Assembly: GCA_964508655.1 (NCBI GenBank) | Contig: CAZDUO010000001.1 | Location: 1 to 64,000, forward strand | Origin: VBAS01 sp964508655 | Lineage (GTDB): Bacteria > Bacteroidota > Bacteroidia > Chitinophagales > Chitinophagaceae | Reading direction: 5' to 3' | Length of the DNA stretch: 64,000 bases | In this document: piece by piece, positions 8,455-16,202 of the stretch | Layout of the letters: every line of letters begins with the position of its first letter | Numbering within the stretch: position 1 is the first letter of the stretch | Position numbers and translations under genes: made by a program | Notes under the pieces: model-generated | Told to the model about the DNA's origin: nothing | What the model saw: the letters and a program-made list of their open reading frames with translations, nothing else | The model's database searches: none

Positions 8455-11198
8455 ACGGAAAAAAATATTTACAACACCTACTTAATGTCCGCCCTGCTGA
8501 ATGGAAAGCAGTAACGCTTTTATTCTGGCTGCAGTTTTTCCAGGGCACGGGTATTGCTTTTTTCTTTACGGCTTCCTTTACCGGTTTTCTGAAAAAATTT
8601 CCTGCCACGGAACTGGCCTGGGTGATGATTATTTCTTCGCCGCTCATGTTTGTCACCGGCTGGCTGGTCAACAGGTTTGAGCATAAAATAAGTTTGAGCC
8701 GGCTGGGCGGCGCCACCATTGTGCTTATGGCCGCCAGTATCCTGCTGTTTCAGCTTTCTGGCATCTGGCTCAGCCAATCCTGGTTTTATTATGGCATGTT
8801 TGCATGGTACTATGTATTGTACCTTGCCAGCAATCTTTGTTTCTGGAGCATCGCCTCTACCCTGTATGATGTCAGGCAAAGTAAGCGGCTGTTTGCCGTA
8901 ATCAGCGCCGGCGATATACCGGCCAAGTTTATCGGCTATACCCTTGCTTACTTTTTTGTAAAAACCATCGGGCCGCTCAATATGCTGTGGCCGGCATTTT
9001 TTTTCATGCTTGGTTCGCTGCCTTTTCTTTACCTGATTTCAAAAGCAGGCTTACTGCATCATCATCACCAACATCATAAAAAAAATACAGTGGAGTATTT
9101 TTCAGGCAAGGGTTTCAGGGCATTCATCAAACGCTATACACTGAATACTCTTATCCGCCGTACGGCCATACTTACTTTTCTTATCTCCTGCTGTCTTGCC
9201 ATCATCAATTTTGCTTTTTATACGGAAGTCAAAGAAGGTCGTGATGATAAATCTCTTTCGAATTTCATTATTCTCTTTATGGCCTGTTCGCAACTGGTAG
9301 CCCTGCTGCTGAAGCTGTTGTTTACGGGACGCATCGTCACCTCAATGGGTATTAAGAAAGCGCTGTTGATAACGCCGCTGGTGCTGCTTTCGCTGCTGCT
9401 CTCCATTATTTTTGGCGAGTACGTGGCGGGGGAAAATATCATTATATTTTACGCTTTCGGGACGGCAGCCATTCTTGTTGAAGTGCTGCGTACTGCAATT
9501 AACAACCCGGTTTTTCTGACCATAATGCAGCCATTAAGCCTGGGGGAAAGATCCAAAGCCCATTCGATAGTAAAGGGAATTATGGATCCATTTGCTTTCC
9601 TGTTTTCCGGTTTGATGCTTGCGGGCTTTACTTACCTTCAAAACGGGCAAAGCCTCGTAACGCTTTGCTATGTACTGCTGCTGTTTACTGTTTGCTGGAT
9701 TATCGGCATTGTGCTGGTCAACAAATCGTACAGGTACATGTTGCTGAAAGCTATCAGCAGCCGCTATTTCAGCCAGGAAGATTTCAGGCTTTCGGATGAA
9801 GAAATAAGAAAACAAATTGAGAAAAAAATTGAAACGGGCAATGAACTGGAAGTAATCAATATTCTCCAGATGCTGAACACGCAGCTGAGTGATGAAAGCA
9901 AAGAACTGATATTCCGGCTGCTCGATCATCCGTCGGATAATGTAAAAACCGAAACTATTTTACTAATTAAAACCCGGAAACTGAAGGGCGCCGAGGAAAA
10001 ACTCTATCACCTGGCCAGCCATAGCGACAATAAGACGGTACAGTTTCATGCAGTGGAGGCCCTGTGCAGGGAAGAGCATAAGCATCAATACCAGAAACAT
10101 TTTTCGCATCATCACGATAAGGATGTACAAACGGCTGCGCTGTCGGGTATGCTGATGTGCCCGGAGGAAAAAATAAAAATGCAGGCAGAAAAAATAATTA
10201 CCGGCCTGGTGCATTCTGGTGATATACAGGACAAGCGGCTGGCGCTGCAGGTGCTTGCAGCTGTAAAAGACCACTATTGTCATCCTGACCATGCGCAGTT
10301 TTTCAATGAGAGCGATGATATAAAAAAAGCAGCTTTGAAAGCCATTGGCAAAGCATCTCCTGTTGGTCTGCTCCGGGTAGTGATGCTGCATTTAACAGAA
10401 CATCCTGCCCTGGTGATGGATGGCTTGCATGCAGCCGGCGATAACGCCATACCCCTGGTTGAATCTTTTATTGATTACAACAGGAATAATATTTACCTGA
10501 AAGAAAAACTGATAAACCTGCTGGGCAAAATGAGTGGCGCCAATGCACAGGAAGTATTATTGCGCCTGCTGGAGCGTCATCCGGCCGGGGCCGCACCGGT
10601 TGCAAAGGCGCTGTACAGGAGCCGCTATGTGTGTTCACCTGTCATTCAGAAAAAAATGGAAGCCATCGCTTCGGAATATCTTATTTATGGTATTGAACTT
10701 TTGTACATGCAGAAACTGATTGGACCCCGCCAGGATGAATACCTGATACTTTTCAATTCGCTGAATATTGAGCTGCTCGAAATTCGCAATGTGCTGCTAT
10801 GTCTTTTCGGCTGCATGTACGGGCACGACAGGGCCTTCCGCATCCGCCAGGAACTCGATATGAAGAAAAAAGAAAGAATAGCCAATGCCATGGAGGTGAT
10901 TGAAATGACGGTGAGAAAAGAGCTGGCCATTCCATTTAATACGCTGTACGAGCCCGGCGATACCGAACAGCGTTTTGCCTCGCTGAAAAACCTGCTGCCC
11001 CCTTCAGCCGTTCAATATGCCGATGAAATTCTTTCACACATTCTGCAGGAAAAACCTATACCTTATATGGCATGGACAAAGGCCTGTTCGCTTTACATTT
11101 CCAAAAAAACCGGCAAACACCTGCTGCCGGAACTTGTAAAAAAGTTTATACATTCAGAAAATGAGCTGCTGAAAGAAACAGCCATTTATACCACCTGA
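8451..11198 (+). CDS. ATP/ADP-translocase-like (MFS-fold) membrane protein with C-terminal HEAT repeats
   Basis: 915 aa. Residues about 15-440 contain 10-12 hydrophobic segments in an arrangement like the major facilitator/nucleotide-translocase fold. A His-rich cytoplasmic loop (LLHHHHQHHKK) lies at about 203. Residues about 480-910 are helical HEAT-like repeats (for example LLDHPSDNVKTETILLI and AVEALCREE). I start at ATG 8451, preceded by AGGAG at 8434-8438 and overlapping the HD gene stop; the frame is open further upstream only inside the HD gene. The cNMP-binding gene starts 18 bp downstream. In some bacteria transporter, HEAT and cNMP modules occur in one chain, so here the last may be split off (inference). 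The substrate is unknown. Confidence 0.75.
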   Translation: MNGKKYLQHLLNVRPAEWKAVTLLFWLQFFQGTGIAFFFTASFTGFLKKFPATELAWVMIISSPLMFVTGWLVNRFEHKISLSRLGGATIVLMAASILLFQLSGIWLSQSWFYYGMFAWYYVLYLASNLCFWSIASTLYDVRQSKRLFAVISAGDIPAKFIGYTLAYFFVKTIGPLNMLWPAFFFMLGSLPFLYLISKAGLLHHHHQHHKKNTVEYFSGKGFRAFIKRYTLNTLIRRTAILTFLISCCLAIINFAFYTEVKEGRDDKSLSNFIILFMACSQLVALLLKLLFTGRIVTSMGIKKALLITPLVLLSLLLSIIFGEYVAGENIIIFYAFGTAAILVEVLRTAINNPVFLTIMQPLSLGERSKAHSIVKGIMDPFAFLFSGLMLAGFTYLQNGQSLVTLCYVLLLFTVCWIIGIVLVNKSYRYMLLKAISSRYFSQEDFRLSDEEIRKQIEKKIETGNELEVINILQMLNTQLSDESKELIFRLLDHPSDNVKTETILLIKTRKLKGAEEKLYHLASHSDNKTVQFHAVEALCREEHKHQYQKHFSHHHDKDVQTAALSGMLMCPEEKIKMQAEKIITGLVHSGDIQDKRLALQVLAAVKDHYCHPDHAQFFNESDDIKKAALKAIGKASPVGLLRVVMLHLTEHPALVMDGLHAAGDNAIPLVESFIDYNRNNIYLKEKLINLLGKMSGANAQEVLLRLLERHPAGAAPVAKALYRSRYVCSPVIQKKMEAIASEYLIYGIELLYMQKLIGPRQDEYLILFNSLNIELLEIRNVLLCLFGCMYGHDRAFRIRQELDMKKKERIANAMEVIEMTVRKELAIPFNTLYEPGDTEQRFASLKNLLPPSAVQYADEILSHILQEKPIPYMAWTKACSLYISKKTGKHLLPELVKKFIHSENELLKETAIYTT

Positions 11199-11204
11199 AA
11201 TTTT

Positions 11205-11212
11205 TATCTTTA
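11205..11212 (+). promoter_or_regulatory. Possible -7 box before cNMP-binding gene
   Basis: TATCTTTA differs from TAnnTTTG at one position and lies 4 nt before the ATG at 11217. It could drive a near-leaderless internal transcript. No -33 box is evident, so support is weak. Confidence 0.3.
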
Positions 11213-11216
11213 AGTG

Positions 11217-11672
11217 ATGGAACTGAAAAATTCAAACCGCCTGCTGCTCATTGAAAAAGTACTGGTGCTGAAATCGCTCAATATTTTCAAAGACACCCCG
11301 GAAAACATACTGGCCGACCTGGCCCCGCTGATGCAGGAAAAAGAATATGAGCAGGGCACCGTTATTTTCAATGAGGGTGAAACCGGCGATTGCATGTACA
11401 TCATTCACCAGGGCAGCATCCGCATACATAAAGGCAAGACCACGCTGGCAGTTTTGAAAGAGACAGAGGTGTTTGGCGAGCTTTCCCTGCTCGACACTGA
11501 TACCCGCTCGGCCACAGCCACTGCTGAAACTGACTGTGTACTTTTTAAAATTGACCAGGAACCTTTTTATGAACTGCTCGACGAAAGACCCGAAGTGGCA
11601 AAGGGTTTTATCAAAATCCTCTGCCAGCGTCTGCGCATCATGAACGAAAAAACAAAAAGCTACGAAACATAA
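11217..11672 (+). CDS. Cyclic-nucleotide-binding domain protein
   Basis: 151 aa, essentially one cNMP-binding domain (about residues 25-145). The roll begins QGTVIFNEGETGDCMYII. The phosphate-binding cassette is FGELSLLDTDTRSATATA, with the glycine, glutamate and arginine that contact the cyclic phosphate and ribose retained. There is no DNA-binding helix-turn-helix, so this is not a CRP-type regulator. It probably gates or senses for the adjacent transporter/HEAT protein. A GTG at 11214 directly precedes the ATG; ATG is preferred. Confidence 0.85.
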   Translation: MELKNSNRLLLIEKVLVLKSLNIFKDTPENILADLAPLMQEKEYEQGTVIFNEGETGDCMYIIHQGSIRIHKGKTTLAVLKETEVFGELSLLDTDTRSATATAETDCVLFKIDQEPFYELLDERPEVAKGFIKILCQRLRIMNEKTKSYET

Positions 11673-11816
11673 CGGGAGGGTAATAGGAAATATTAAATGT
11701 GATTGTCAATCGTACAATGTCAGTAAAGCAAAATACAAAGCCACACTTTTCACTTTTCAAGTTTCGCTTTTCACTACTACCTGCCACAATAAATACCCGG
11801 CATAGCTGCCATAGCC

Positions 11817-12395
11817 TCAGCCCGGTAAATATTCTGCATTATTCACATCATTCATAGTAAGGCTGATGCCGCGGGTAGCAAAACTTTCAATTACCCCCAC
11901 TGCCTTTTCTATTTTCCGGCTCACCAGCGGTTCTTCATCTTTATTCCATTTGCTTAAAACAAATTCGGCCTGCATACCCCTGGGATAATTATTACCGATG
12001 CCGAAGCGCAGCCGGGGATAATCTCTTGTTCCAAGTATAGCCTCTATGCTTCTTAACCCGTTGTGTCCTCCATCGCTGCCGGCGGGGCGCAGCCGCATTT
12101 TGGTCAGGGGCAGCGCCACATCATCCGCTACTACCAGCATATTTCCGGGAGCAATTTTTTCTTTTTCCATCCAGTACTTTACGGCATTTCCGCTCAGGTT
12201 CATGTAGGTAGTGGGGCAAATGCAGATAAATATTTTTCCCTTCCACTTTACTTCGGCCACATATGCCAGCCGGCCTGTGCGAAAATGACCTTCGTGTTTT
12301 TTTACAAAAGCATGCAACACATCAAATCCAATATTGTGGCGTGTGTGAGCATATTCATTGCCCGCATTTCCCAAACCGACAAGCAGAAACTTCAT
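11817..12395 (-). CDS. pth: Peptidyl-tRNA hydrolase
   Basis: 192 aa, the normal length. The opening KFLLVGLGNAGNEYAHTRHNIGF contains the catalytic His (HNIGF) and the active-site Asn early in the chain. Later motifs VADDVALP and GSDGGHNGLRSI are diagnostic. It releases amino acids or peptides from prematurely dropped peptidyl-tRNAs. It lies downstream of rplY, a common Bacteroidota order, but a terminator and its own -7-like box (12427-12434) lie between, so it is likely transcribed at least partly by itself. The family usually has GNPG in the first motif; here it is GNAG. Confidence 0.96.
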   Translation of the reverse strand: MKFLLVGLGNAGNEYAHTRHNIGFDVLHAFVKKHEGHFRTGRLAYVAEVKWKGKIFICICPTTYMNLSGNAVKYWMEKEKIAPGNMLVVADDVALPLTKMRLRPAGSDGGHNGLRSIEAILGTRDYPRLRFGIGNNYPRGMQAEFVLSKWNKDEEPLVSRKIEKAVGVIESFATRGISLTMNDVNNAEYLPG

Positions 12396-12426
12396 GGTGA
12401 TGGATTGCTTTTTATTAATAACGGTT

Positions 12427-12434
12427 TAAAGATA
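12427..12434 (-). promoter_or_regulatory. -7-like promoter box for pth
   Basis: The minus strand reads TATCTTTA, one mismatch from TAnnTTTG, 31 nt upstream of the pth ATG and just past the rplY terminator. Confidence 0.4.
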
Positions 12435-12467
12435 ATAACTTCAGTTTTTGAAAGCAGGGTGGCCGCA

Positions 12468-12500
12468 ACAAAAAACCCACATCTTTCGAAGTGGGTTTTC
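12468..12500 (-). terminator. Rho-independent terminator after rplY
   Basis: On the minus strand AAAACCCAC and GTGGGTTTT (12491-12499 with 12472-12480) form a 9-bp stem around a 10-nt loop, followed by more T. It lies 18 nt past the rplY stop. Confidence 0.8.
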
Positions 12501-12517
12501 TGTATAAGCTCTGAAAT

Positions 12518-13198
12518 TTATTTTTTTGTTTCTTTCCCTTTTTCCTCTTTGGCAGCAGCAGCGCCGGTTGCAGGTGCGGTTCCCGCTGAAGCAGGTGCCG
12601 CGCCGGCCACAGGAGCGGCACCGGCTACGGGTGCAGCAGCTTCTTCCTGCTTCAACTGGCGTGTAAGCACGACGGAAGCAATAGGAATCCGGGGTGAATT
12701 CAATATTTCGTAATGTTCTTCCTTCACATCTTCTACCCTAATGTTGCCGTTCAGCTCCAGGTTGCTGATATCAATATCAATATGCTCTTTCAGGTATTGG
12801 GGATAGGTTTTCACCTTCAGCGATTTCATTTTAATCACCAGGTGACCGCCTTCTTTTACGCCTTTAGCAGCGCCGTTAAACTTCAGGGGGATATCAGCTA
12901 CCACTTTTTTACCTTCCACCAGTTCCAGCATGTCCACATGAATTAACCTGTCAGTTACCTTATCAAACTGCAGATCTTTCAGAATACAACGGTAGCCGGT
13001 ACCGTTCAGTTTAATTTCAGCCTGCTGAAAATCCGGAGTATATACCAGTGGTTTGAATGCAAATACCGGAGCAGCAAAGCTGATCTCCTTTTCACCGCCG
13101 TAAATTACACCGGGCACCAGGTCCTGAGAGCGAAGTTGCCGGGTGGCTTTTTTCCCGGTTTCGGTCCTCAGTTGTCCTTCGATTGTAATTGTTTTCAT
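12518..13198 (-). CDS. rplY: 50S ribosomal protein L25 (Ctc type)
   Basis: 226 aa: an N-terminal 5S-rRNA-binding L25 domain (about 1-95: EGQLRTETGKKATRQLR, DLVPGVIYGG), the C-terminal TL5/Ctc beta domain (about 100-185), and a low-complexity tail of Ala-Pro-Gly repeats (AAAPVAGAAP type) ending in a Lys/Glu-rich segment. The two-domain form is the general-stress-protein type of L25. The tail is not needed for the fold. It follows prs by 96 bp on the same strand, and a terminator follows it. Confidence 0.95.
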   Translation of the reverse strand: MKTITIEGQLRTETGKKATRQLRSQDLVPGVIYGGEKEISFAAPVFAFKPLVYTPDFQQAEIKLNGTGYRCILKDLQFDKVTDRLIHVDMLELVEGKKVVADIPLKFNGAAKGVKEGGHLVIKMKSLKVKTYPQYLKEHIDIDISNLELNGNIRVEDVKEEHYEILNSPRIPIASVVLTRQLKQEEAAAPVAGAAPVAGAAPASAGTAPATGAAAAKEEKGKETKK

Positions 13199-13294
13199 TT
13201 TTTTATAACGAGTATTTAGTTACGATGATTTTGATACTTTAAATGCCCCTCTATTGTCCCCCGTACCTTCTCTTTTCACCATTGACCACTCACC

Positions 13295-14242
13295 TTACTG
13301 CTCCTTACGCTGCGAATGCACAAACAGGCTGGTGATGCTTTTATTTTCAAATGCATTGCGGATGGCTACTGCAAACAGATCGGCCACTGAAATTACTTTT
13401 ATTTTTGAAGTAACCTGTTTCAGCGGGATGGTATCACAAACTACCAGTTCTTCCAGCACACTGTTTTCAATGTTTTCATAAGCATTGCCGCTAAGCACCG
13501 GATGGGTTATTAAAGCCCTTACGCTTCGGGCACCTTTATCCAATAAAAGAGCTGCGCTTTTTGCCAGTGTACCACCGGTATCACAGATATCATCAATCAC
13601 TACCACATCCCTGCCTTCCACATCGCCTATCACCACCATGCTTGCAATTTCATTTGCCCGCTTTCTGTGTTTATCACAAATCACCATTTCAGCTTCAAAG
13701 TAGCTGGCAATTTCCCTTATGCGGTTGGCGCTTCCTACATCAGGGGCCGCAAAGGTAAGGTTTTCAAGTCTCAGATTTTCAATGTAAGGGATAAAAACTG
13801 CATGGCTGTCGAGGTGGTCAACCGGTATATCAAAATAGCCCTGTATCTGCGGGGCATGAAGGTCCATGGTAATGAGACGGTTGGCCCCGGCTGCCACCAG
13901 CATATTTGCTACCAGCTTGCTGCCAATTGCTACACGGGGTTTGTCTTTACGGTCTTGCCGGGCATAGCCGTAGTAGGGAATTACGGCAATAATTTTATAT
14001 GCTGAGGCCCGCTTTGCCGCATCAATCATCAGCAGCAGCTCCATCAGGTTATCCGAAGGTGCATGGGTGCTCTGCACCAGGAACACAAAATCGCCCCGGA
14101 TGCTTTCCATAAAAGTGGGGAGAATCTCCCCATCGCTGAACCGCTGAATATTGATTTTTCCAAGCTTGCAGCCGTAACTTCTGCAGATTTGTTCGGCCAG
14201 GTATTGTGAACCGGTGCCGGCAAAGATTTTTGCAGTTGACAT
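13295..14242 (-). CDS. prs: Ribose-phosphate pyrophosphokinase (PRPP synthetase)
   Basis: 315 aa, the standard length. It makes PRPP from ribose 5-phosphate and ATP for nucleotide, His and Trp synthesis. Diagnostic motifs: RFSDGE, YGYARQDRK, the divalent-cation signature DLHAPQIQGYFDIPVDHL, and the PRPP-binding loop VVIDDICDTGGT. The C-terminal nucleotides and the following 50 bp are a degenerate short-period repeat (around 13260-13310). A TATCTTCG promoter-like box lies about 45 nt upstream on the minus strand. Confidence 0.97.
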   Translation of the reverse strand: MSTAKIFAGTGSQYLAEQICRSYGCKLGKINIQRFSDGEILPTFMESIRGDFVFLVQSTHAPSDNLMELLLMIDAAKRASAYKIIAVIPYYGYARQDRKDKPRVAIGSKLVANMLVAAGANRLITMDLHAPQIQGYFDIPVDHLDSHAVFIPYIENLRLENLTFAAPDVGSANRIREIASYFEAEMVICDKHRKRANEIASMVVIGDVEGRDVVVIDDICDTGGTLAKSAALLLDKGARSVRALITHPVLSGNAYENIENSVLEELVVCDTIPLKQVTSKIKVISVADLFAVAIRNAFENKSITSLFVHSQRKEQ

Positions 14243-14348
14243 GGTTTATTGAATGACTCCAGTAAGGTTGAATCTGGTGCGGCGAAGATAATAATTCACC
14301 TGCAATTGGGCCGGCGCAGGTAATTTATGTGGAATTTACAAACCAGTT

Positions 14349-14558
14349 TTATCTGACTACCACCAAGGCGGTTGCCTTTGCAGATATTTCAACAGGCTGT
14401 TGGGTTTCTGATGAAGCCTGCCTGGATGAAGTAGTATTGCAACTGTAAAAAAGTGAAGAGCAGATAAAGACCGAGAAGAACAGTGCAACAATATAAACTC
14501 CGGCAAAAAATAATACAGGGTGCAGGGCGCCAATGGGGGATACGGATTTTCTTTTCAT
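14349..14558 (-). CDS. Small single-pass membrane protein, unknown
   Basis: 69 aa. A short basic N-terminus (MKRKSV) is followed by one hydrophobic span (about residues 11-38, HPVLFFAGVYIVALFFSVFI) and a polar Ser/Thr/Gln-rich tail. AGGAAG lies 1 nt before the ATG region on the minus strand, the only clear ribosome-binding-like site near it. I do not recognise a family. It stands between prs and the divergent radC and may be a real small protein; no functional clue. Confidence 0.45.
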   Translation of the reverse strand: MKRKSVSPIGALHPVLFFAGVYIVALFFSVFICSSLFYSCNTTSSRQASSETQQPVEISAKATALVVVR

Positions 14559-14626
14559 ACTTCCTGGTTTGGTTTTACAAAGGATCGGTTTTAAGAAACT
14601 TCCGGGGCAGTACCCTGAAAGTTGTA

Positions 14627-14657
14627 TTTGTGATGCCTAAATTATTTGTTAATCTTG
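14627..14657 (+). promoter_or_regulatory. Bacteroidota promoter for radC
   Basis: TTTG at 14627-14630, a 19-nt spacer, then TAATCTTG (14650-14657; one mismatch to TAnnTTTG). The radC ATG is only 4 nt after the -7 box, so the transcript would be leaderless or nearly so. Confidence 0.55.
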
Positions 14658-14661
14658 GGGC

Positions 14662-15354
14662 ATGCAAGAGCAGAAGTACTCGATAAAACAATGGGCAAAA
14701 GACGACCGGCCAAGAGAAAAACTACTAATGAAAGGTGCACAAAACCTCAGCGACAGTGAACTGCTCGCCATCCTGGTTCAAAACGGCACCAGGCAAAAAA
14801 CAGCAGTAGATCTGGCAAAGGAAATTCTTAAACTTGGAAAAGACAGCCTCGCCGAACTAGGCAAACTATCAGTAAAAGAATTGATGAAAGTAAAAGGAAT
14901 TGGTGAAGCCAAGGCCATTACTATTTCGGCAGCGCTTGAACTTGGAAGAAGGAGGCAAAGCACGGCGCCGCTGCAAAAAGCTGTGGTAAGCTCCAGCAAG
15001 GAAATTGCTGATTATTTACAGGCAAAATTCCGCGACCTGCGCCACGAAGTGTTTGCTGTAATGTACCTGAACAGGGCCAATAAAGTAAACCACTTTGAAA
15101 TCGTAAGCGAAGGCGGCATCACCGGCACCGTGGCCGACCCGAGAGTAATTCTGAAAAAAGCACTGGAAGAAGATGCCGTCAACATCATCCTTTGTCACAA
15201 TCATCCCAGCGGCAGCCTGAAACCCAGCAGGCAGGATGAAGAGCTTACGCGGAAAATAAAAGAAGCCGCCCGGTATTTCGATATCCAGGTAGTTGACCAC
15301 CTCATTGTCAGCGATGCAGGGTATTACAGCTTTGCGGATGAGGGGTTGTTATGA
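14662..15354 (+). CDS. radC: RadC/JAB-domain DNA repair-associated protein
   Basis: 230 aa. An N-terminal helix-hairpin-helix region (about residues 15-95: MKGAQNLSDSELLAILVQNG, KVKGIGEAKA) is followed by a JAMM/MPN domain with the metal motif HNHPSGSLKPSRQD (about 175-188). Full family length. Despite the name the role in repair is unproven; JAB-domain RadC proteins are common near mobile or housekeeping loci. The stop codon TGA is the first triplet of the left inverted repeat of the element that follows. Confidence 0.95.
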   Translation: MQEQKYSIKQWAKDDRPREKLLMKGAQNLSDSELLAILVQNGTRQKTAVDLAKEILKLGKDSLAELGKLSVKELMKVKGIGEAKAITISAALELGRRRQSTAPLQKAVVSSSKEIADYLQAKFRDLRHEVFAVMYLNRANKVNHFEIVSEGGITGTVADPRVILKKALEEDAVNIILCHNHPSGSLKPSRQDEELTRKIKEAARYFDIQVVDHLIVSDAGYYSFADEGLL

Positions 15355-15821
15355 GTCAATAGTCATGAGTCAATAGTCAATAGTAATTGTATTTTAAAAT
15401 AAAGCTTTTGTTTATGGGTGATTATCGAACCTTATTTGCATATCAGAAAGCGTTTACTCTTTCAATGAAATTATTCAACCGATCAAAGAAATTCCCCCCT
15501 GAAGAAAAATTTGGATTAATGGTACAAATCAGAAATTCTTCAAGGTCAGTTTGTGTCAATATTGTTGAAGCATACAAAAGAAGACGTTACAAAGATTATT
15601 ATACTTCCAAACTCAATGACGCTGAAACTGAAAATGCAGAAATGCAGGTTTGGCTTGACTTCGCAAGTGCCTGTCAATATATTACTCAAATAGAATATGA
15701 AGAATTTAAATATGAAAATGATGAAGTGGCAAAATTGGTATTGTACATGATAAATAATCCTGAAAAATTCAGGTAGCGCATACTATTGACTATTGATTCT
15801 CTACTACTGACTAATTACTCA
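15352..15821 (+). mobile_element. Inverted-repeat-bounded IVS-like element carrying a four-helix-bundle gene
   Basis: A perfect 16-bp inverted repeat (TCAATAGTCAATAGTA at 15370-15385, its complement at 15781-15796) extends imperfectly to about 35 bp on each side and encloses one gene of the S23/four-helix-bundle family. Such genes are known from intervening sequences in 23S rRNA genes, where arms pair into a stem. Here the element lies between convergent radC and DUF3467 genes, and its outer ends (TGAGT...) provide both their stop codons. Calling it mobile is inference from this structure. Confidence 0.5.
15414..15776 (+). CDS. Four-helix-bundle (S23/IVS) protein
   Basis: 120 aa, fully helical. 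It opens YRTLFAYQKAFTLSMKLF and includes FGLMVQIRNSSRSVCVNIVEAY and DAETENAEMQVWLDFA, the family pattern (TIGR02436-like). Family members are encoded in 23S rRNA intervening sequences; the related Avd protein assists diversity-generating retroelements. No reverse transcriptase or target gene is near, so an Avd role is unlikely. I start at ATG 15414; the longer TTG-initiated frame reaches into the inverted repeat. Function unknown. Confidence 0.85.
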   Translation: MGDYRTLFAYQKAFTLSMKLFNRSKKFPPEEKFGLMVQIRNSSRSVCVNIVEAYKRRRYKDYYTSKLNDAETENAEMQVWLDFASACQYITQIEYEEFKYENDEVAKLVLYMINNPEKFR

Positions 15822-16130
15822 CGCCTGTGCTGTCGGCCCGCCAAAATTTATTGGGAACTGTATTTCTTCAATGTCTTTAATGGCGCCGTTAGCAGTTTCG
15901 TACCGGGAAATATTTTCAGTCAGTGCTTTCATAAACCGCTTGGCATGCTGCGGGGTAAAGATGATTCTTGACTTTACCTTGCTTTTGGGAGTGCCGGGCA
16001 TCACGTTTACAAAATCAATCACAAACTCAGCATGTGAATGCGTGATGATGGCGAGGTTGGCATAGCTGCCTTCGGCTACTTCTTCGGAAATCTCGATATT
16101 AATCTGGTTGGGTTGTTGTTGCTGTTCCAT
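15819..16130 (-). CDS. DUF3467 protein
   Basis: 103 aa, small soluble protein. A Gln-rich start (MEQQQQPNQINIEI) precedes the DUF3467 core: ANLAIITHSHAEFVIDFVN, KVKSRIIFTPQHAKRFMKAL and NFGG near the end. It is widespread in Bacteroidota with unknown function. Its stop TGA is formed by the right end of the neighbouring inverted-repeat element. Confidence 0.9.
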   Translation of the reverse strand: MEQQQQPNQINIEISEEVAEGSYANLAIITHSHAEFVIDFVNVMPGTPKSKVKSRIIFTPQHAKRFMKALTENISRYETANGAIKDIEEIQFPINFGGPTAQA

Positions 16131-16149
16131 TGCTCACATATTTTGAGTG

Positions 16150-16182
16150 TAAAATAAAAAAGACTGCCGTATAAGCAGTCTT
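16150..16182 (-). terminator. Rho-independent terminator of the Sus-like locus
   Basis: On the minus strand AAGACTGC/GCAGTCTT (16175-16182 with 16160-16167) around a 7-nt loop, followed by TTTTATTTT. It lies 21 nt past the DUF1735-like gene. Confidence 0.85.
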
Positions 16183-16202
16183 TTCACCAATAAAATAATT
16201 TT

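Noticed and set aside
15414..15776. Diversity-generating retroelement (Avd-like protein)
   Set aside because: The four-helix protein resembles Avd, but there is no reverse transcriptase or template repeat nearby.
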